From contig NC_133501.1 in assembly GCF_025370935.1 (NCBI RefSeq), forward strand, positions 3,307,307 through 3,371,306: 64,000 nt of DNA, in the 5' to 3' direction. Within the stretch, counting starts at the first letter, position 1. Each line of letters opens with the position of its first letter. The position numbers were made by a program, and so were the translations under genes. Source of the DNA: Choristoneura fumiferana. Taxonomy: Eukaryota > Arthropoda > Insecta > Lepidoptera > Tortricidae. The notes beneath the pieces were generated by a model. The model ran no database searches. It was given only the letters and a program-made list of their open reading frames with translations, and was not told where the DNA came from. Of this stretch, positions 47,560 through 59,599 are shown piece after piece.

Positions 47560-49080
47560 TACGTGTAGTAATGGTAAAGTTAACCGATTTAAAATCTAGA
47601 TTAACATAGGCTGCTTTTTATGCAGGGAGTGCAGATGGGAAAATCCCGCGGGCAAGAACTGGAGTAAAGGCCCAGGATGGCAAAAGCTTATTTATATAAT
47701 GCTTTGAGCTTTATATATTCATATTTTGTATTGGATAAGTCCATTCGGCGACCTTTATTTGACATTGCTTCGATTCAATGAAAAAGACATCAACGCGTTC
47801 CTACGTTGATTTTTTTAATATAACGAAACAAATCTCATTTAAATTTTCGAAATGATAGTTCAATAAATAAGGTAAATGTGAAATTTACTTCACTGGCATT
47901 AGGTAATTGATAATACATAGTAATTTGACGTGCGACCTCAAAAGGTTAATCAAATTACCCAATTTAAGTAATTACATAAACAGATTTGTAGATTATTTTT
48001 GTTTAGTTTAGATAGTAAGGAATATAAATATTCTAGTGATTCATCTTGTGTATGATAGAAATGTTTAAATTTATTAGCTACTATATTATTTTATTTATTT
48101 ATTAAGGTATGCTAATAAATTGAACAGCTGTAAACTGTTTATACAATAATTAAAAATAAAAATATCATAGCGAAACTCTGCATTTCCAAGTATTGCAATT
48201 CGATTGTAATAATATTGAAGGATTGTTGTTTTAAATTGTCGGTACCTGAAGTTTGCATAATTTGATACGTGAATAAGGTCATCGTATTTTCAAGTTTGAA
48301 TCAATGTTTTATTTGCACTTGCACCCAAACTAAATTACAGATCTATTGAATAATGTTTTTTAATCTTATTTTTTCGGATAAGTTCGTGTTTATCTTGCTA
48401 TCTCAATTCGCTTCAGTAAACATCAGTAAGCTAGTTGAGAAAGCAACAAATACAACCTTTCCCGACAAAATACGAAAGCTAAACGGCTAAACATTATTCG
48501 TTATATTTGCTATTCTTGCCTCTGTAAAATCAAGTATATAGTTTGTTTGCGTTTCCAGATTTTTTTAATGTTTAAGTGTAACAAGTTATTTCGGTAAAAC
48601 ATATTTTTAACGTTTCGTTTTGATTGTTTTGCCAGTTGTTTCGAACTCCATGCTTCTTACCCTCTTATTTTAATTTATATTAGTTCGATATTCACAATGT
48701 TTTTCTAATTTAAGTAAATAAGTGTTTTTTTTTGTTGCACTATTTATTGTAGTTAATAATCGCATTCGCCAATTAGTAATGGCATAGGAAGAAACTGATG
48801 TCTAAGACACAGGCTCAGCCTAGTTTAAACACCAATGTCGCATATTATACACTAATAACCCTACATCTCATGTTATAACTATTAATAATGTAACTTTTTG
48901 TCAATAAACATTTATTATTTACAAAAAATACTCTCGAAGTGGTTAACGAAAAACTTCACAAGCTAACTTGAGTAAACCCTGTTTTAAACTTTAAATAAGC
49001 ACTACTCACTTACTTAATAAATAATCCGCACTTCACTGCACTGCACAAAACACTGAACCATAAAAAAATTAAAACAAACT
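47560..49080. other. Unique-looking AT-rich sequence
   Basis: One of the longest stretches free of recognised repeats in the intergenic region, ending at the CpG-dense patch. No ORF or RNA structure was supported. Confidence 0.4.
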
Positions 49081-49119
49081 ACGATCAATCGAATTAACGG
49101 TTTCGAATTTGAACGTTCG

Positions 49120-49215
49120 TTATTTGAATCTGACGCGCGTGCGTGATGGCGGTTGCGCGGGCACTGGCGCACGCGCAGGTTACTGTGGCGGGGATGGACG
49201 GTGGTCGGCTTTATG
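49120..49215. promoter_or_regulatory. CpG-dense patch, possible promoter
   Basis: 49081-49220 holds about 19 CpG dinucleotides in 140 bases in otherwise AT-rich DNA, and none of the repeat families listed here covers it. It lies between the two divergently oriented genes, so it could be a transcription start region for either strand. No TATA box or clear initiator was assigned. Confidence 0.25.
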
Positions 49216-49374
49216 TAGTGCTAGCCACGTTTGGGGGTTTATCAGTTTTGTTTGTTGGAGTAAGGTTTGGGTTTGAGGATGTTCTAGAGGCGTTTTTTTT
49301 ATACATTCAAATTATATTATAAATGCGAGTTTGTGAGTATTTCGTACCTTCTGTAGAACAAGGGCATACCTACC

Positions 49375-49890
49375 CGCTCGACATTTTTTGGCACGTACAA
49401 ATTGGTTAGCTTCCTGGGTAAAAAAAATCTTTTTCACTTCTCATACTAGTAAAGTTCGTGTTTATGCTGGATCTAGGCGACATAAAATGACTTTTTATGC
49501 TCTAGTGCATAAAGTAAAATCTTCGTCTAAGTCTCTAAGACCAAGGCAATCAGGTGTAAACAGCCACAAACAAAGAATTTTCTACTCATTTTTTTAAATA
49601 AACTTCAAAAATCAGTCAAATCAATCAAAATAGATCAATAAAACTAAAAAAATATAATTAATTATATAGTATAAATGCATTATCAGTAAAATGTACATAG
49701 TAAGTGAACAATTGTGTCCACTGTAGATATTTCATTTCCTCGCCATAGAAGTGTAAAACTCGAGCAATAAACCCATTTTCGCCTCGACGTGTCTGTCTAT
49801 CCACCCTGGCCGTACCGGCTTGGGTGGCTATACAACTTCTTGGGTAAAACGGCTCGTTTTATGCTCTTGGTGTACTATCTACTATTTAGT
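49375..49890 (+). repeat. Dispersed repeat (about 515 bp), copy 1
   Basis: Shares with 52205-52625 the blocks GTAAAGTTCGTGTTTATGC, AAATGTACATAGTAAGTGAA, GTGTAAAACTCGAGCAATAA-type and GGTAAAACGGCTCGTTTTAT. A reverse fragment is at 40128-40300. Confidence 0.7.
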
Positions 49891-50276
49891 CCGTTTCAGT
49901 TAGATTATCAGAAAATGTTGGACCATATTTTTTGTTTTGTGTATCAAACAAAACTGACAGATGAAGCGCGTCAAAGTTCGGGGATGGGGGGCCGTGACGT
50001 CACGACGTGCGATAATTTTAGCTCTAACCCGTAGGCCCCAAGGTTTTCTGTGTAGCGTTTCTCCCTTTACTTGGACCAGAACTCATAGATAAAGCTCTGA
50101 CTAATGGAAAGTTAAACTATTAGGTATCTTTTGTCACCGACTGTTAGTTTTTCCATGACTATTAGCTTTTTCCAAGTACGGCGGTGTTTGATTGTGACAA
50201 TTTTATGATTTTCCTTGATTTTTCATGAGGCATAGTATCAGCATGTGACAATTGCGCGATGCCAATAGTCATACTT

Positions 50277-50480
50277 TGAAGACCGGGACCTTGCTACGAA
50301 GCTTGAGGTCCCGGGTTCGATCCCCGGCCGGGGCAGAGACTTGTATGAACAATACGAGTGTTTGTTCTCGAATCTTGGGTGTTTAATTTGTATTTAAGTA
50401 TGTGTTTATCTATATAAGTATGTTTATCCGTTGACCATAGTACAAGGTTTGCTTACTTTGGGACTCGGTCAATTGGTGAC
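50277..50480 (+). mobile_element. tRNA-derived SINE, family B
   Basis: B-box arm CCCGGGTTCGATCCCCGGCC, then GGGGCAGAGACTTGTATGAA and the family body to GGGACTCGGTCAATTGGTGA. The A-box half of the head is degraded. Confidence 0.8.
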
Positions 50481-50489
50481 GTGTCCTTT

Positions 50490-52195
50490 TAACAAAAAAA
50501 ACCGCCTTACCCCCTCCCTCCCCCTACGGATGGATGAACATATTAATGGATGAACCCTAGACGTCATTTATGGTAATCGTTCAATATGGCAGCGGCGCGA
50601 TAGCTGGATATATATAATTAGGGTTGTGACAGGGCAGAGGCTTCTAAGCGAAAGCAGAGAACTTAACCATTAAGCATTAAAAAATATAGCAAAAAATTTA
50701 AAGATGCAAAAAAAGTTTTTTTTTGTGTTGCCGAAAACATTTTGCTTTAAAGGAAAAGGAACTTTCTGTGGCCAGTCTGTAAAATGAACTTTTGAAATAG
50801 ATAATTCCTTAGATGATTCCCTTATGTTGTAATTGTTGCGTTCACTTTCCTCTAATTCATCTAATTAATGGAACTGTTTGTAATAATCTAGTGAAATGAG
50901 AATAAGTCACGTTTTATTACTTATCTTATCGTCATATAAATGCTTTGTCTGTCACGAACATTGACATCTATGTACCTTACGGCACTAGACTGGCTGTCAA
51001 TCATCAATATTACTTTGATACAACCGTCAACAAACTAGGTACCTATAGTGAAACCATGGACGTACTACCTAAACGGGACCGAGCACTTGCAGCTCAAAAG
51101 CACGACGAACGAGATAGCTAGTACCGATGCCCTTTGTCCCTACCAATAGGGTGACCATACCTAAGATTTTTTTGAGACAAGTTCAATCTTCCTGCTCATT
51201 ATTAATTATAATCACTGAAGTTTTTCATTAGCTATGAAAAATTTCTGAGGGATTAGGGATGGATTACGAAATAGTCCAAGGTTTGAATTTATTAATGTTA
51301 TTTGGAATCTTCTTTAGTTAGGTTAAGAAAGAGATGGAATATACATATAACTAAGTAATAAAGGTCAAACTTCTTCGTTCGGTTTTCAACCTCCAGTTTT
51401 GTATATAAGCTCCTTAGTCGTGACCAATTCGATTTTTTTTATAGTCGGCCGTGGCATGTGGCCAATCGAAAAGGTACCGTTGGAGGTTGGATATAAGTAA
51501 ATTCAATTTATTATTATTCTATATTTTTTTTGTAGTATTTTACTTTCCTCACAGTCGAAATTAAAAGTAGAGTGTCTAACTCGGGTGAAATTACCCATTT
51601 CTCCTCGAACTATTGGTGCTTTCACTTCGTTCGAGCCAGAGGCATCTTTAGCCTATGTAGCGCCCGTGTGCAATTATAACTTTAGCGCCATCTAGAAAGC
51701 GCGCGGTAAAAATGGAATACGTACAAAATGCCGCGGCCGGCGCCCCTAACACCGCTGCGCCCGTGTGCAACGCATACCCTGCACTATAGGTAAAGACGCC
51801 TCTGGTTCGAGCGCCAGAAATATCTCGGGTGAAATGGGTCACTTTCCACCCTTGGTTATCAATCTACTATTTAATTGCCTGTATAGATTGATATCTTGGC
51901 TACCTTTCGCACACCTCGCCCGCCACCTGTGCGTACTACACAGCCGACAGTCTGTTGACATTCATCTCTCTCAGACAGCTGTCCTATTGTATAAATGATA
52001 ACCGTTGCCTATTATATAATATGTCTAATATGTTTACCCGTTTACCCGTGTGGTGTCGGGTTAAGAATAACACGTCTCCGTTTCTTCCGTGGATGTCGTA
52101 AGAGGCGACTGAGGATATAGGTTAAGGTATACCGTAGGCGACAGCAAAGCAAGCAAAGTTCAAATCTCTTCCCCGCCATGCCTACGTAAACAATA
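50490..52195. other. Unassigned sequence
   Basis: No supported gene. 51540-51840 has GGTGAAATTACCCATTTCTC / GGGTGAAATGGGTCACTTT, a possible weak inverted pair. Confidence 0.3.
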
Positions 52196-52204
52196 CCACA
52201 AAAT

Positions 52205-52625
52205 ATATTTTCACTTCTCATGCTCGTAAAGTTCGTGTTTATGCACTAGTGCATAAAATAAAATCTTCGTCTAAGACCAAGAGGTAATCAGGTGTCAACC
52301 AACAGCTACAAACAAAGAAGTTTATATATATTTTTTTCATAATTTTTAATTTGTATAAAATTAAAAATCAATCAAAATAAGTGAAAAAAACTAAAAAAAA
52401 TCAATTATATAGTAATTCATGTAAAATAAAATGTACATAGTAAGTGAACAATTGATCCACTGTTGCTAATTTCGTTTCAAAGCAGAGTGTAAAACTCGAG
52501 CATTAAACCCATTTTCCCCTCGATGTGTCTATCCACCCTCGCCATACCGGCTCGGGTGGCTATATGAACGTCTTGGGTAAAATGGCTCGTTTTATGCTCT
52601 TGTTGTACAATCTACTATTTCAAAC
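52205..52625 (+). repeat. Dispersed repeat, copy 2
   Basis: TTTTCACTTCTCATGCTCGT start, AATGTACATAGTAAGTGAAC and TGCTCTTGTTGTACAATCTA end; lacks the CTAGGCGACATAAAATGAC block of copy 1. Confidence 0.7.
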
Positions 52626-53202
52626 CATCAAATATTTTTACGTAAGTACATTTCATTTTTATTCAAGGTAATAATTTATTAACCTAAAATTGCTAAAAGT
52701 GGCTCCGAAGCGGTAACGTTTCGTGTGCTCTGCCGACCCCATTTGGGAATACAGGCGTGATGTTTGTGTGTGTCTAATTAAACACATAATTTGGTATTTA
52801 TGATATTTTTGGCAGATTTTGGGCAAATTTTAGGAATGATCTAGACGTTTGTTGAAACTAGCGTGTAAATAATTTATTGAATCAGGCGTGACTTCGGAGG
52901 TCCATATCAATAACTGTAAACAATTACTATGCTCACCCGCGATCTTGCGATAGCTACGTTTATGCAACAAACGTGTGTTCATACAGCTCCTCCGCCTGCA
53001 TACTGTAAAACACACACAAACCCAACTATCACCACCAATACACAACTGACGCTGTTCGAACTCAACCAGACTCTAACATCTGGTGGTAATGGTAAACTTT
53101 TTGTGTTGTGTTTTGTGTGCTCTTACAGTGTGAGGTGGAAGAGCTGCGTGAACACACATTTGTTCCATACACGTAGCTGTCGTAAGGTCGCGTGTGAGCG
53201 AA

Positions 53203-53692
53203 ATAATCCTACTAATATTATAAATGTGAAAGTTTGTGTGCGTGTGTGTAAGTTACTCCTTCACGCTAAAACGGCTAGACGGATTTGGATGAAATTTGGT
53301 TTGTAGATAGCTGGACATTTGGAACAACACATAGGCTGCTTTTTATCCCGATATTCACACGGGATAGGGATAAAATCTCGAAATAACAACCGCTGGGCTT
53401 AGAGTCATGAACATGAAATTTGGTACCTATGTACTCGTAGATAGCTGCACTTCTAGAATATAGCATAGGCTAATTTTTATCCCGATATTCACACGGGATA
53501 GGGATAAAATCTTGAAATTTCAGCCGCTGGGCTTAGAGTCTGGAAATTTTGGACAGTTGTTCTTAATACAACCTCAATAAAAAGACCACGGTATTAATTT
53601 TGGGAATTCCTAGGGGAATTTTATAAAATCCCGGAATTTAAATTGTACCAGATCGAATAGTTTACGCGTGCGAAGCCGCGGGTAAACTCTAG
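53203..53692 (-). repeat. Dispersed repeat (same family), reverse, 490 bp
   Basis: CTACTAATATTATAAATGTG at the left end; TTTTTATCCCGATATTCACA occurs twice (53339, 53477), showing an internal duplication of the middle block; GCGAAGCCGCGGGTAAACTC at the right. Confidence 0.65.
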
Positions 53693-54010
53693 TTGTTCAT
53701 AGTTCATCAAAGCGTATAAGCTTTAACTCGGGCCACACGTGCATTGTGGTTAAAAATAATCAGCTAACCTTCAACACCTAATTAATTAAGCGAGCGAGCG
53801 CGAAGCGTCTCCGTTTCTGCTTGAGCAAAAATGCTTTCGTATGTAGGTCTCGTAAGTCATGATAGCCTTAAGAGCGTTTATACCTGCTGAGCTGGCAACG
53901 TTGCATTTTTGTTAGCTTTTCTCGATTATTCCATAAAAATTGAATGAAAATTAAAAATGTTGTCTGATAGAACACTTCTTAATATATATGAGTTATTGGT
54001 AAAAGGTTAA

Positions 54011-54090
54011 TGCAGAAGTGGCCAAATGCAGAAGTGGCCAAATGCAGAAGTGGTCAAATGCAGACGTGGCCAAATGCAGAAGTGGTCACT
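54011..54090. repeat. 16-bp tandem repeat, five units
   Basis: Units TGCAGAAGTGGCCAAA (twice), TGCAGAAGTGGTCAAA, TGCAGACGTGGCCAAA and TGCAGAAGTGGTCACT. Confidence 0.9.
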
Positions 54091-54179
54091 GACCGTCAAA
54101 AGGATTGTTTCTACTCCAATAATTATTCGTTACTTAAAGACTTTTATTTTCTTTAAAAACCGTTAATAAACATTAATTC

Positions 54180-54315
54180 GATTACTTGGTCACGGGCGAC
54201 CGGTCCAGTGGGCTGACCCTGTCCGGCGACGTGACGGTCGCGGTCGTCGACGGTACGCTACCGACAACGGTTTGGCATCAAGCATGCCGAAGGGTCGCCA
54301 AAAATGTTTGGTTTC
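54180..54315. repeat. GC-rich direct repeat, copy 1
   Basis: TTACTTGGTCACGGGCGACC, GGGCTGACCCTGTCCGG, ACGGTACGCTACCGACAA and GGGTCGCCAAAAATGTTTG. Matched at 54547-54695. Not one of the other families here. Confidence 0.75.
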
Positions 54316-54546
54316 TCCGCAGAAGTCATTGATCGATCTTTCAACTATTCTATATTTATACAGTCTAGTTTCCAGGCCACTACCTGCCGATAGACTTAGG
54401 TGCGTAAGGTACTTGCCTATCTTTAAATCTTACTCTTCTAATCTTACGTACTTTACTTTACGCGGTACTACTGGCTATAATCTCTTAATGGTTGTAGGTT
54501 TATTATGGCCAACCTTTAAGCCAACAATGCGGCAACCGGCAACGTC

Positions 54547-54695
54547 TGTTACTTGGTCACGGGCGACCGGACCGGTGGGCTGACCCTGTCCGGTGAGGGC
54601 GCGGTCGCAGACGGTACGCTACCGACAAGATTGGCATGAAAAGTAATAATAAAACAAAGAAAAAAGTATAGCGATGGGTCGCACAAAATGTTTGA
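54547..54695. repeat. GC-rich direct repeat, copy 2
   Basis: TTACTTGGTCACGGGCGACC, GGGCTGACCCTGTCCGGTGA, GACGGTACGCTACCGACAAG and GGGTCGCACAAAATGTTTG. Confidence 0.75.
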
Positions 54696-54761
54696 ATTGA
54701 AGAGAAAAATAATACTTACGTGACATTTTAACTCGGTTTACAAGTATTGCACAGTAAAATA

Positions 54762-55011
54762 AAATAAATTAATAAATGTCATGGGACAGACCTAGCCCCA
54801 AACTAAGTAAAGCTTGTACTAAGGATGGATACTAGGCAATGGATAAACATAATTGTAGGTAAGTATATATAAATTACATACTAACTTAACATCAAAGACC
54901 CGAGAGCAAACATTTGTATTATTCATACTATTATCTGCTCCGGTCGGGAATCGAACCCGCGACCTCAAGCTTCGTGGTCAGGTTCTCTAACCACTTGGCC
55001 ATCCGATCGTC
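54762..55011 (-). mobile_element. tRNA-derived SINE, family B
   Basis: Reverse copy: CCTAGCCCCAAACTAAGTAA, ATGGATAAACAT, then the head GGTCGGGAATCGAACCCGCG and CTAACCACTTGGCCATCCGA at the right end. Confidence 0.85.
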
Positions 55012-55337
55012 TACAAGACTACAATAAATGCCTCAGTAATCTCTTTCAAAGGTAAATGAGGTTCATTTAAAACTGATTTTAAAGTTAAATTACGGATGAG
55101 TTGCCGGCCCTTTGATGAAAGAAGTCTTATCGTATACCATGAGATGATGATGATGGTTACTAAGTTCTGCGGCAGACAGCATGGCGTGAAAGCAGAGGGC
55201 GTTGACCCTGCGCTCGCGCCCACGCTCTGTCTAATAAGACAGGGTTAGATCTTCGTTGAATTAGAGCGAGAGCAAAAAATAATAATATCAGTAAGAGATC
55301 CGTTGCTTTGAATTTACTGATTTCTATTGCGACTGAA

Positions 55338-55652
55338 GCTGTGGTGGCTTAGTGACTGACATATAGTCTCTCAAGCAGAGGATCGCAGGTTCAAACCCCG
55401 GCTCGCACCTCGTGAGTTTTTCGAATTTCACCTGCGAAATTACATTTGAAATTTACCACGAGTTTTACGGTGATGGAAATCATCGTGAGGAAACCTGCAC
55501 AGAACTGCGAAGCGATTCAATGGTGTGTGTGAAGTTCCCGATCCGCACTGGGCTCGCGTGGGAACTACCCAAGCCCTCTTATTGTGAGAGGACGCCTGTA
55601 CCCAGCAGTGGGATGTATATTGGCTGGGATGATGATGATGATGATGATTGCG
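55338..55652 (+). mobile_element. tRNA-derived SINE, family A with (TGA)n tail
   Basis: Complete copy from GTGGTGGCTTAGTGACTGAC through the GGTTCAAACCCCGGC B-box arm to GGCTGGGATGATGATGATGA. The (GAT)n tail matches the 3' ends of the RTE LINE fragments in this window. Confidence 0.85.
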
Positions 55653-55756
55653 ACCCTGAAGGTGCAGTGGAACAAAAGGAAACTGAATCATGTGTCATAT
55701 AAAACAACACACACCTCAGCCCCATGCCCGGTAAAACAGCAGGTGCAGGTTGCAGG

Positions 55757-56034
55757 TGGTAGGACCTTGTGCAAGGTCCTACCGGATTGCTACCACCATC
55801 TTGCTCGCTAATCCTGCCATGAAGCAGCAGTGCTTGCACTGTTGTGTTTCGGCGTGGAGAGTAAGACAGCCGGTGAAATTACTGGCACGTGAGGTATCCC
55901 ATCTTAGGCCTCTAGGTTGGCAACGCGTCTGCAATACTCCCGGTGTTGCAGATGTTTGTGGGCGGTGGTGATCTCTTACCATCAGGAGACCCACTTGCTC
56001 GTTTGCCATCCAGTCGAATAAAAAAAAAAAAAAC
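55757..56034 (+). mobile_element. LINE 3' tail (TTCGACTGGATGGC family)
   Basis: GGTGGTAGGACCTTGTGCAA to GCCATCCAGTCGAATAAAAA, with the same internal blocks and a long poly-A. Sits between two family A SINEs. Confidence 0.7.
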
Positions 56035-56151
56035 AATAATTCCAGTAAAACCGTTCTGGATGCTACTGGTAGCATAACACTGCGGTGCTCGATCGATCTT
56101 GTGTAACTCGTTTGGATTGTGTGTGACCCCGCATGTATCGCTGATATATCG

Positions 56152-56460
56152 AAAGCCGTGGTGGCCGAGTGGTTTGACCTATGGCCTCTCAAGCAGAGGA
56201 TCGTGGGTTCAAACCCCGGCTCGCACCTCTGAGTTTTTCGAAATTCATGTGCGAAATTACATTTGAAATTTACCACGAGCTTTACGGTGATGGAAAACAT
56301 CGTGAGGAAACCTGCACAAACCTGCGAAGTAATTCAATGGTGTGTGTGGAGTTCCCAATCCGCACTGGGCCCGCGTGGGAACTATGGCCCAAGCCCTCTC
56401 ATTCTGAGAGGAGGCCTGTGCCCAGCAGTGGGACGTAAACAGGCTGGGATGGTGGATGGT
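56152..56460 (+). mobile_element. tRNA-derived SINE, family A
   Basis: The least diverged copy: AGCCGTGGTGGCCGAGTGGT (A box TGGCCGAGTGG), GGTTCAAACCCCGGC (B box), tail CCCAGCAGTGGGACGTAAAC. Confidence 0.88.
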
Positions 56461-56554
56461 GGGAATCTATCGCTAAGTGACACGATTTTACTGGAATAAT
56501 GTGAACCGGGCAAAACAGTAAATACTTAAAACATAATTCAAGGTAGTTTTTAAA

Positions 56555-56785
56555 ACCCCCGACACAAAAAGAAGGGTGTTATAAGTTTGACCGCTGTGTG
56601 TCTGTATGTCTGTGTGTCTGTCTGTCTGTGGCACCGTAGCTCTAAAACGGGTGGACCGATTTGGATGCAGTTTTTTTATTTAAAATTAGGTTTTCTAGCG
56701 ATGGTTCTTAAACATGTTTAATCAAAATCGGTTTAGTCGTTTTTGAGATATTGAACTTTGAAGTGACAAAGTCGGGGGTAAAACT
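56555..56785 (+). repeat. Dispersed repeat with CCCCCGAC inverted ends
   Basis: Starts AAAACCCCCGACACAAAAAG and ends AAGTCGGGGGTAAAACTTTT; between them are a GTCT run, CGGGTGGACCGATTTGGATG and TCGTTTTTGAGATATTGAAC. A reverse copy lies at 40934-41140. Confidence 0.7.
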
Positions 56786-56999
56786 TTTTTTTGCTTAGGT
56801 TAGGTTTTATGTGACGATTAAAGTTTATTATTTTTCATCACACTTGCTCGTAAACAGTGTCGTAACATGCAGGCTACCTTAGTTGCAACCATCCAAATAA
56901 AACCCTCGACCTTAATGTGCTTGTCATATAAAATTTTACTTGCAAATGTGATGAAAAACATTGTATGTCGCACGGGCGGTACTAGAATTACGAACATTG

Positions 57000-58300
57000 A
57001 CTCATGAAAGCCCTCAGTCTTCGACTTCGGGCTTCTAATAGACTCTCGCTCGTAATTCCTTATTTACCGCCCTTAAGACACAATGTACTATTTTTATGGT
57101 TAGTTTGTTTGACAAAAATAAACTGGGTACATGGGCAGTTACAGTGACAAATTAAAACGTTTCTTTTGGTTTGTTAGTCTAAGTTTGTTGCTCTGAAGAT
57201 GACGCGTCAGTGTAGTGTGGTGGTGGTGATAGATGGGTTTGTGTGATTTGTGTGTGTTCTAACAGTGTGGAGGTGGAGGAACTGCATGAACACACATTTC
57301 TTGCATAAACGTAGCTATCATAAGGGCGGGCTTAAGCAAAGTAATTGTTTCACTTCTTGGCAATAGAGTTGTGCGTAGATCATTTTGAGCACCGTAACCG
57401 CTCGGCGCTCATACACTTCTGCTGCTCACTGTACAGTACAATCCTTTATTACTACTACTTCAGCGACAAGCGAATAGCAGGCGTGGCTCACTCCGCGACT
57501 TTATTTTCCGCTACAAGTAGATGTTTGGGGCCCCCTAGAGTGTGCTATTCCACTACACATGCCGCGTGCGTGAATACGAGTTATGCGATGCGAGGCACGA
57601 TTATTGTTATGTTTGCCATACATTTTAACTATTAGTTTGTTTCACTACTGATCAAACAACGGGCCCGGAGTCAGCTTAGTCAGCGGACGTTCCACTTTTG
57701 CGGACACACACAGAAAATCGTGTATGTATTTTCATTTTTTTTGTTTCTGTTGTATTTGTATGTCTGTGAATGTGAATAAATGTCTTCTTTCTTTATTTAT
57801 TTTCTTTACTTTTAAAACCTTTCAATCGCTCAGTTACCCAACGAAGCCCTAGTTAAAATACTTGAACCTTATCGCAACTAATTGACCATACGCTATCTGA
57901 CACGGTCTCCAAAAAATGTTGCAACGTGGAAGGAAACAAAGGCTTGCCCGATATCTGCGCAACTGTGTTACTTTTGGACAAACGCTGATTCATTGGCTAT
58001 CATCGGTCCCGCCCTTACATAGTATAATACATCGGAAATAATTATAGTTTAAAAATGAAATTAGTTTTTAGGTAAAACTTCCCGGTTTTCTATGAGTTTT
58101 TAAGCTAGTTACCAACTCCCTGCCCACTGAAGACGAGTGGAGATTTTATGCTATTCTATTGGTGGATTGGCTCCGCTGCCTGCGGCTCGGGTGGATATAA
58201 CCGCCTCGGGTGAAATTCTTCGTTTTATTAATCAAAATCTACTAAATTCACAGATAACATGTGATATTTGCATTGTTACTGCCGATTACTGTGCTGTTAC
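57000..58300. other. Unassigned sequence
   Basis: 57240-57330 (AACAGTGTGGAGGTGGAGGA, CACACATTTCTTGCATAAAC, GTAGCTATCATAAGG) resembles 53118-53200 (ACAGTGTGAGGTGGAAGAGC, ACACATTTGTTCCATACACG), a further dispersed repeat. Otherwise nothing. Confidence 0.35.
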
Positions 58301-58304
58301 TAGC

Positions 58305-58472
58305 CGGTGAAATTACAGGCACTTGAGGTATCCCATATCCCATCTTAGGCCTCTAGGTTGGCAACGCATCTGCAATCCCCCTGGTGTTGCAAGTGTCTAT
58401 GGGCGTTGGTGATCTCTTACCATCAATCAGGGGACCCACTTGCTATTTTGCCATCCAGTCGAATAAAAAAGA
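58305..58472 (+). mobile_element. LINE 3' tail, truncated
   Basis: CCGGTGAAATTACAGGCACT to GCCATCCAGTCGAATAAAAA; a TATCCCA and an ATCA unit are duplicated relative to the other copies. Confidence 0.65.
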
Positions 58473-58479
58473 AATTCTT

Positions 58480-59595
58480 GCCTCTAAGTATTAAAATGTA
58501 AGCAATTGAACCGCTGTCGATAAATCTCTTTATTAATTAATTTGAATTAGTAAAAGTGTATTTAATCTTTAATATCTTTGTTCATGTGCCTTAATACAAT
58601 AAGATGATGTTGTCCTTGTAAATTTAGTTTTTTTTTGTCTTGCCTGAGCAGCATGTTATGTTTCTTGTTAATAGTGGAAACTGTTGTAGCTACCGTAATA
58701 TTTTTATGTGGTTTATACTTTGTATTATTTCAAGCTGTTTGTTTTTCCTAAAATAAATTAATAAATAAATGAACTTTCTTGTGGTTTGCATTTTCACTAA
58801 AACATGTACCTACCTAGCAACGGCATAGTTAAGGAAAAGTTAAATATTGACAGATTTGTGACGTTTTATTCCATATTAACTGTAGGGGAAAATTGTCACA
58901 AAACTGACAACTTTTCACTTTACGCCGTATACAAGATTTGACGAAAAAACCGGTAATGACGCCACCCGTGCGATCAAAACGCTCGCATACTCGCCCGACT
59001 GTACAAGCAAACCAGTAGTACCAACCTATAATGATAATGTGAAACCTGCTGGCACCCATTCGGTACTTTATCATGGCGACATGATTGACTGTACCACTTT
59101 CTCGCTAACTATCACTAATTTATGGGACAGTCGGCCCGGAAAATACTAGTAGTTCGTTACTATAACAATAAGTATCGGTGTCAATTGTTCGTCGCATAAT
59201 CGTTTCTTTTATGTATTATTTCGGGTCCCGTTAAATATCAATAAAATTGTAAGTCATAATTTAATATTCTAATATTAAATAATGTAAAGAATAGTCGCCA
59301 TAATTGCCTCACGTAATTAATATATCTTTTCATGCGTGGTGAAGTGGACCGACCTAACTTTTGCATAATATTACACAAGGTCAAGAAATCCACATTCAGT
59401 AAAATTCGACAATTTTAATTTGACTGCCGATCTACACGCGAACGAAGTCGCGGCGCGGGTAGTAGGTACTCGTATTCGTCACCGTCAGCCGAAAAACGTT
59501 AATTTCTGGACATAAGCTTCCTCTAAAGCTGCGCGTTCACTGCATCGGCATCGAAGCGTACGCACCGTACGGAGTGGACGGATTGGTTGCTTTGT
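58480..59595. other. Unassigned sequence
   Basis: No ORF with coding character. Moderately CpG-containing around 58930-59000, possibly regulatory but unsupported. Confidence 0.3.
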
Positions 59596-59599
59596 ATAA

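Noticed and set aside
55412..56438. Several ORFs with product words CEITFEIYHELYG and SERRPVPSSGT
   Set aside because: The same products appear in every family A SINE in the window; they are SINE sequence read through.
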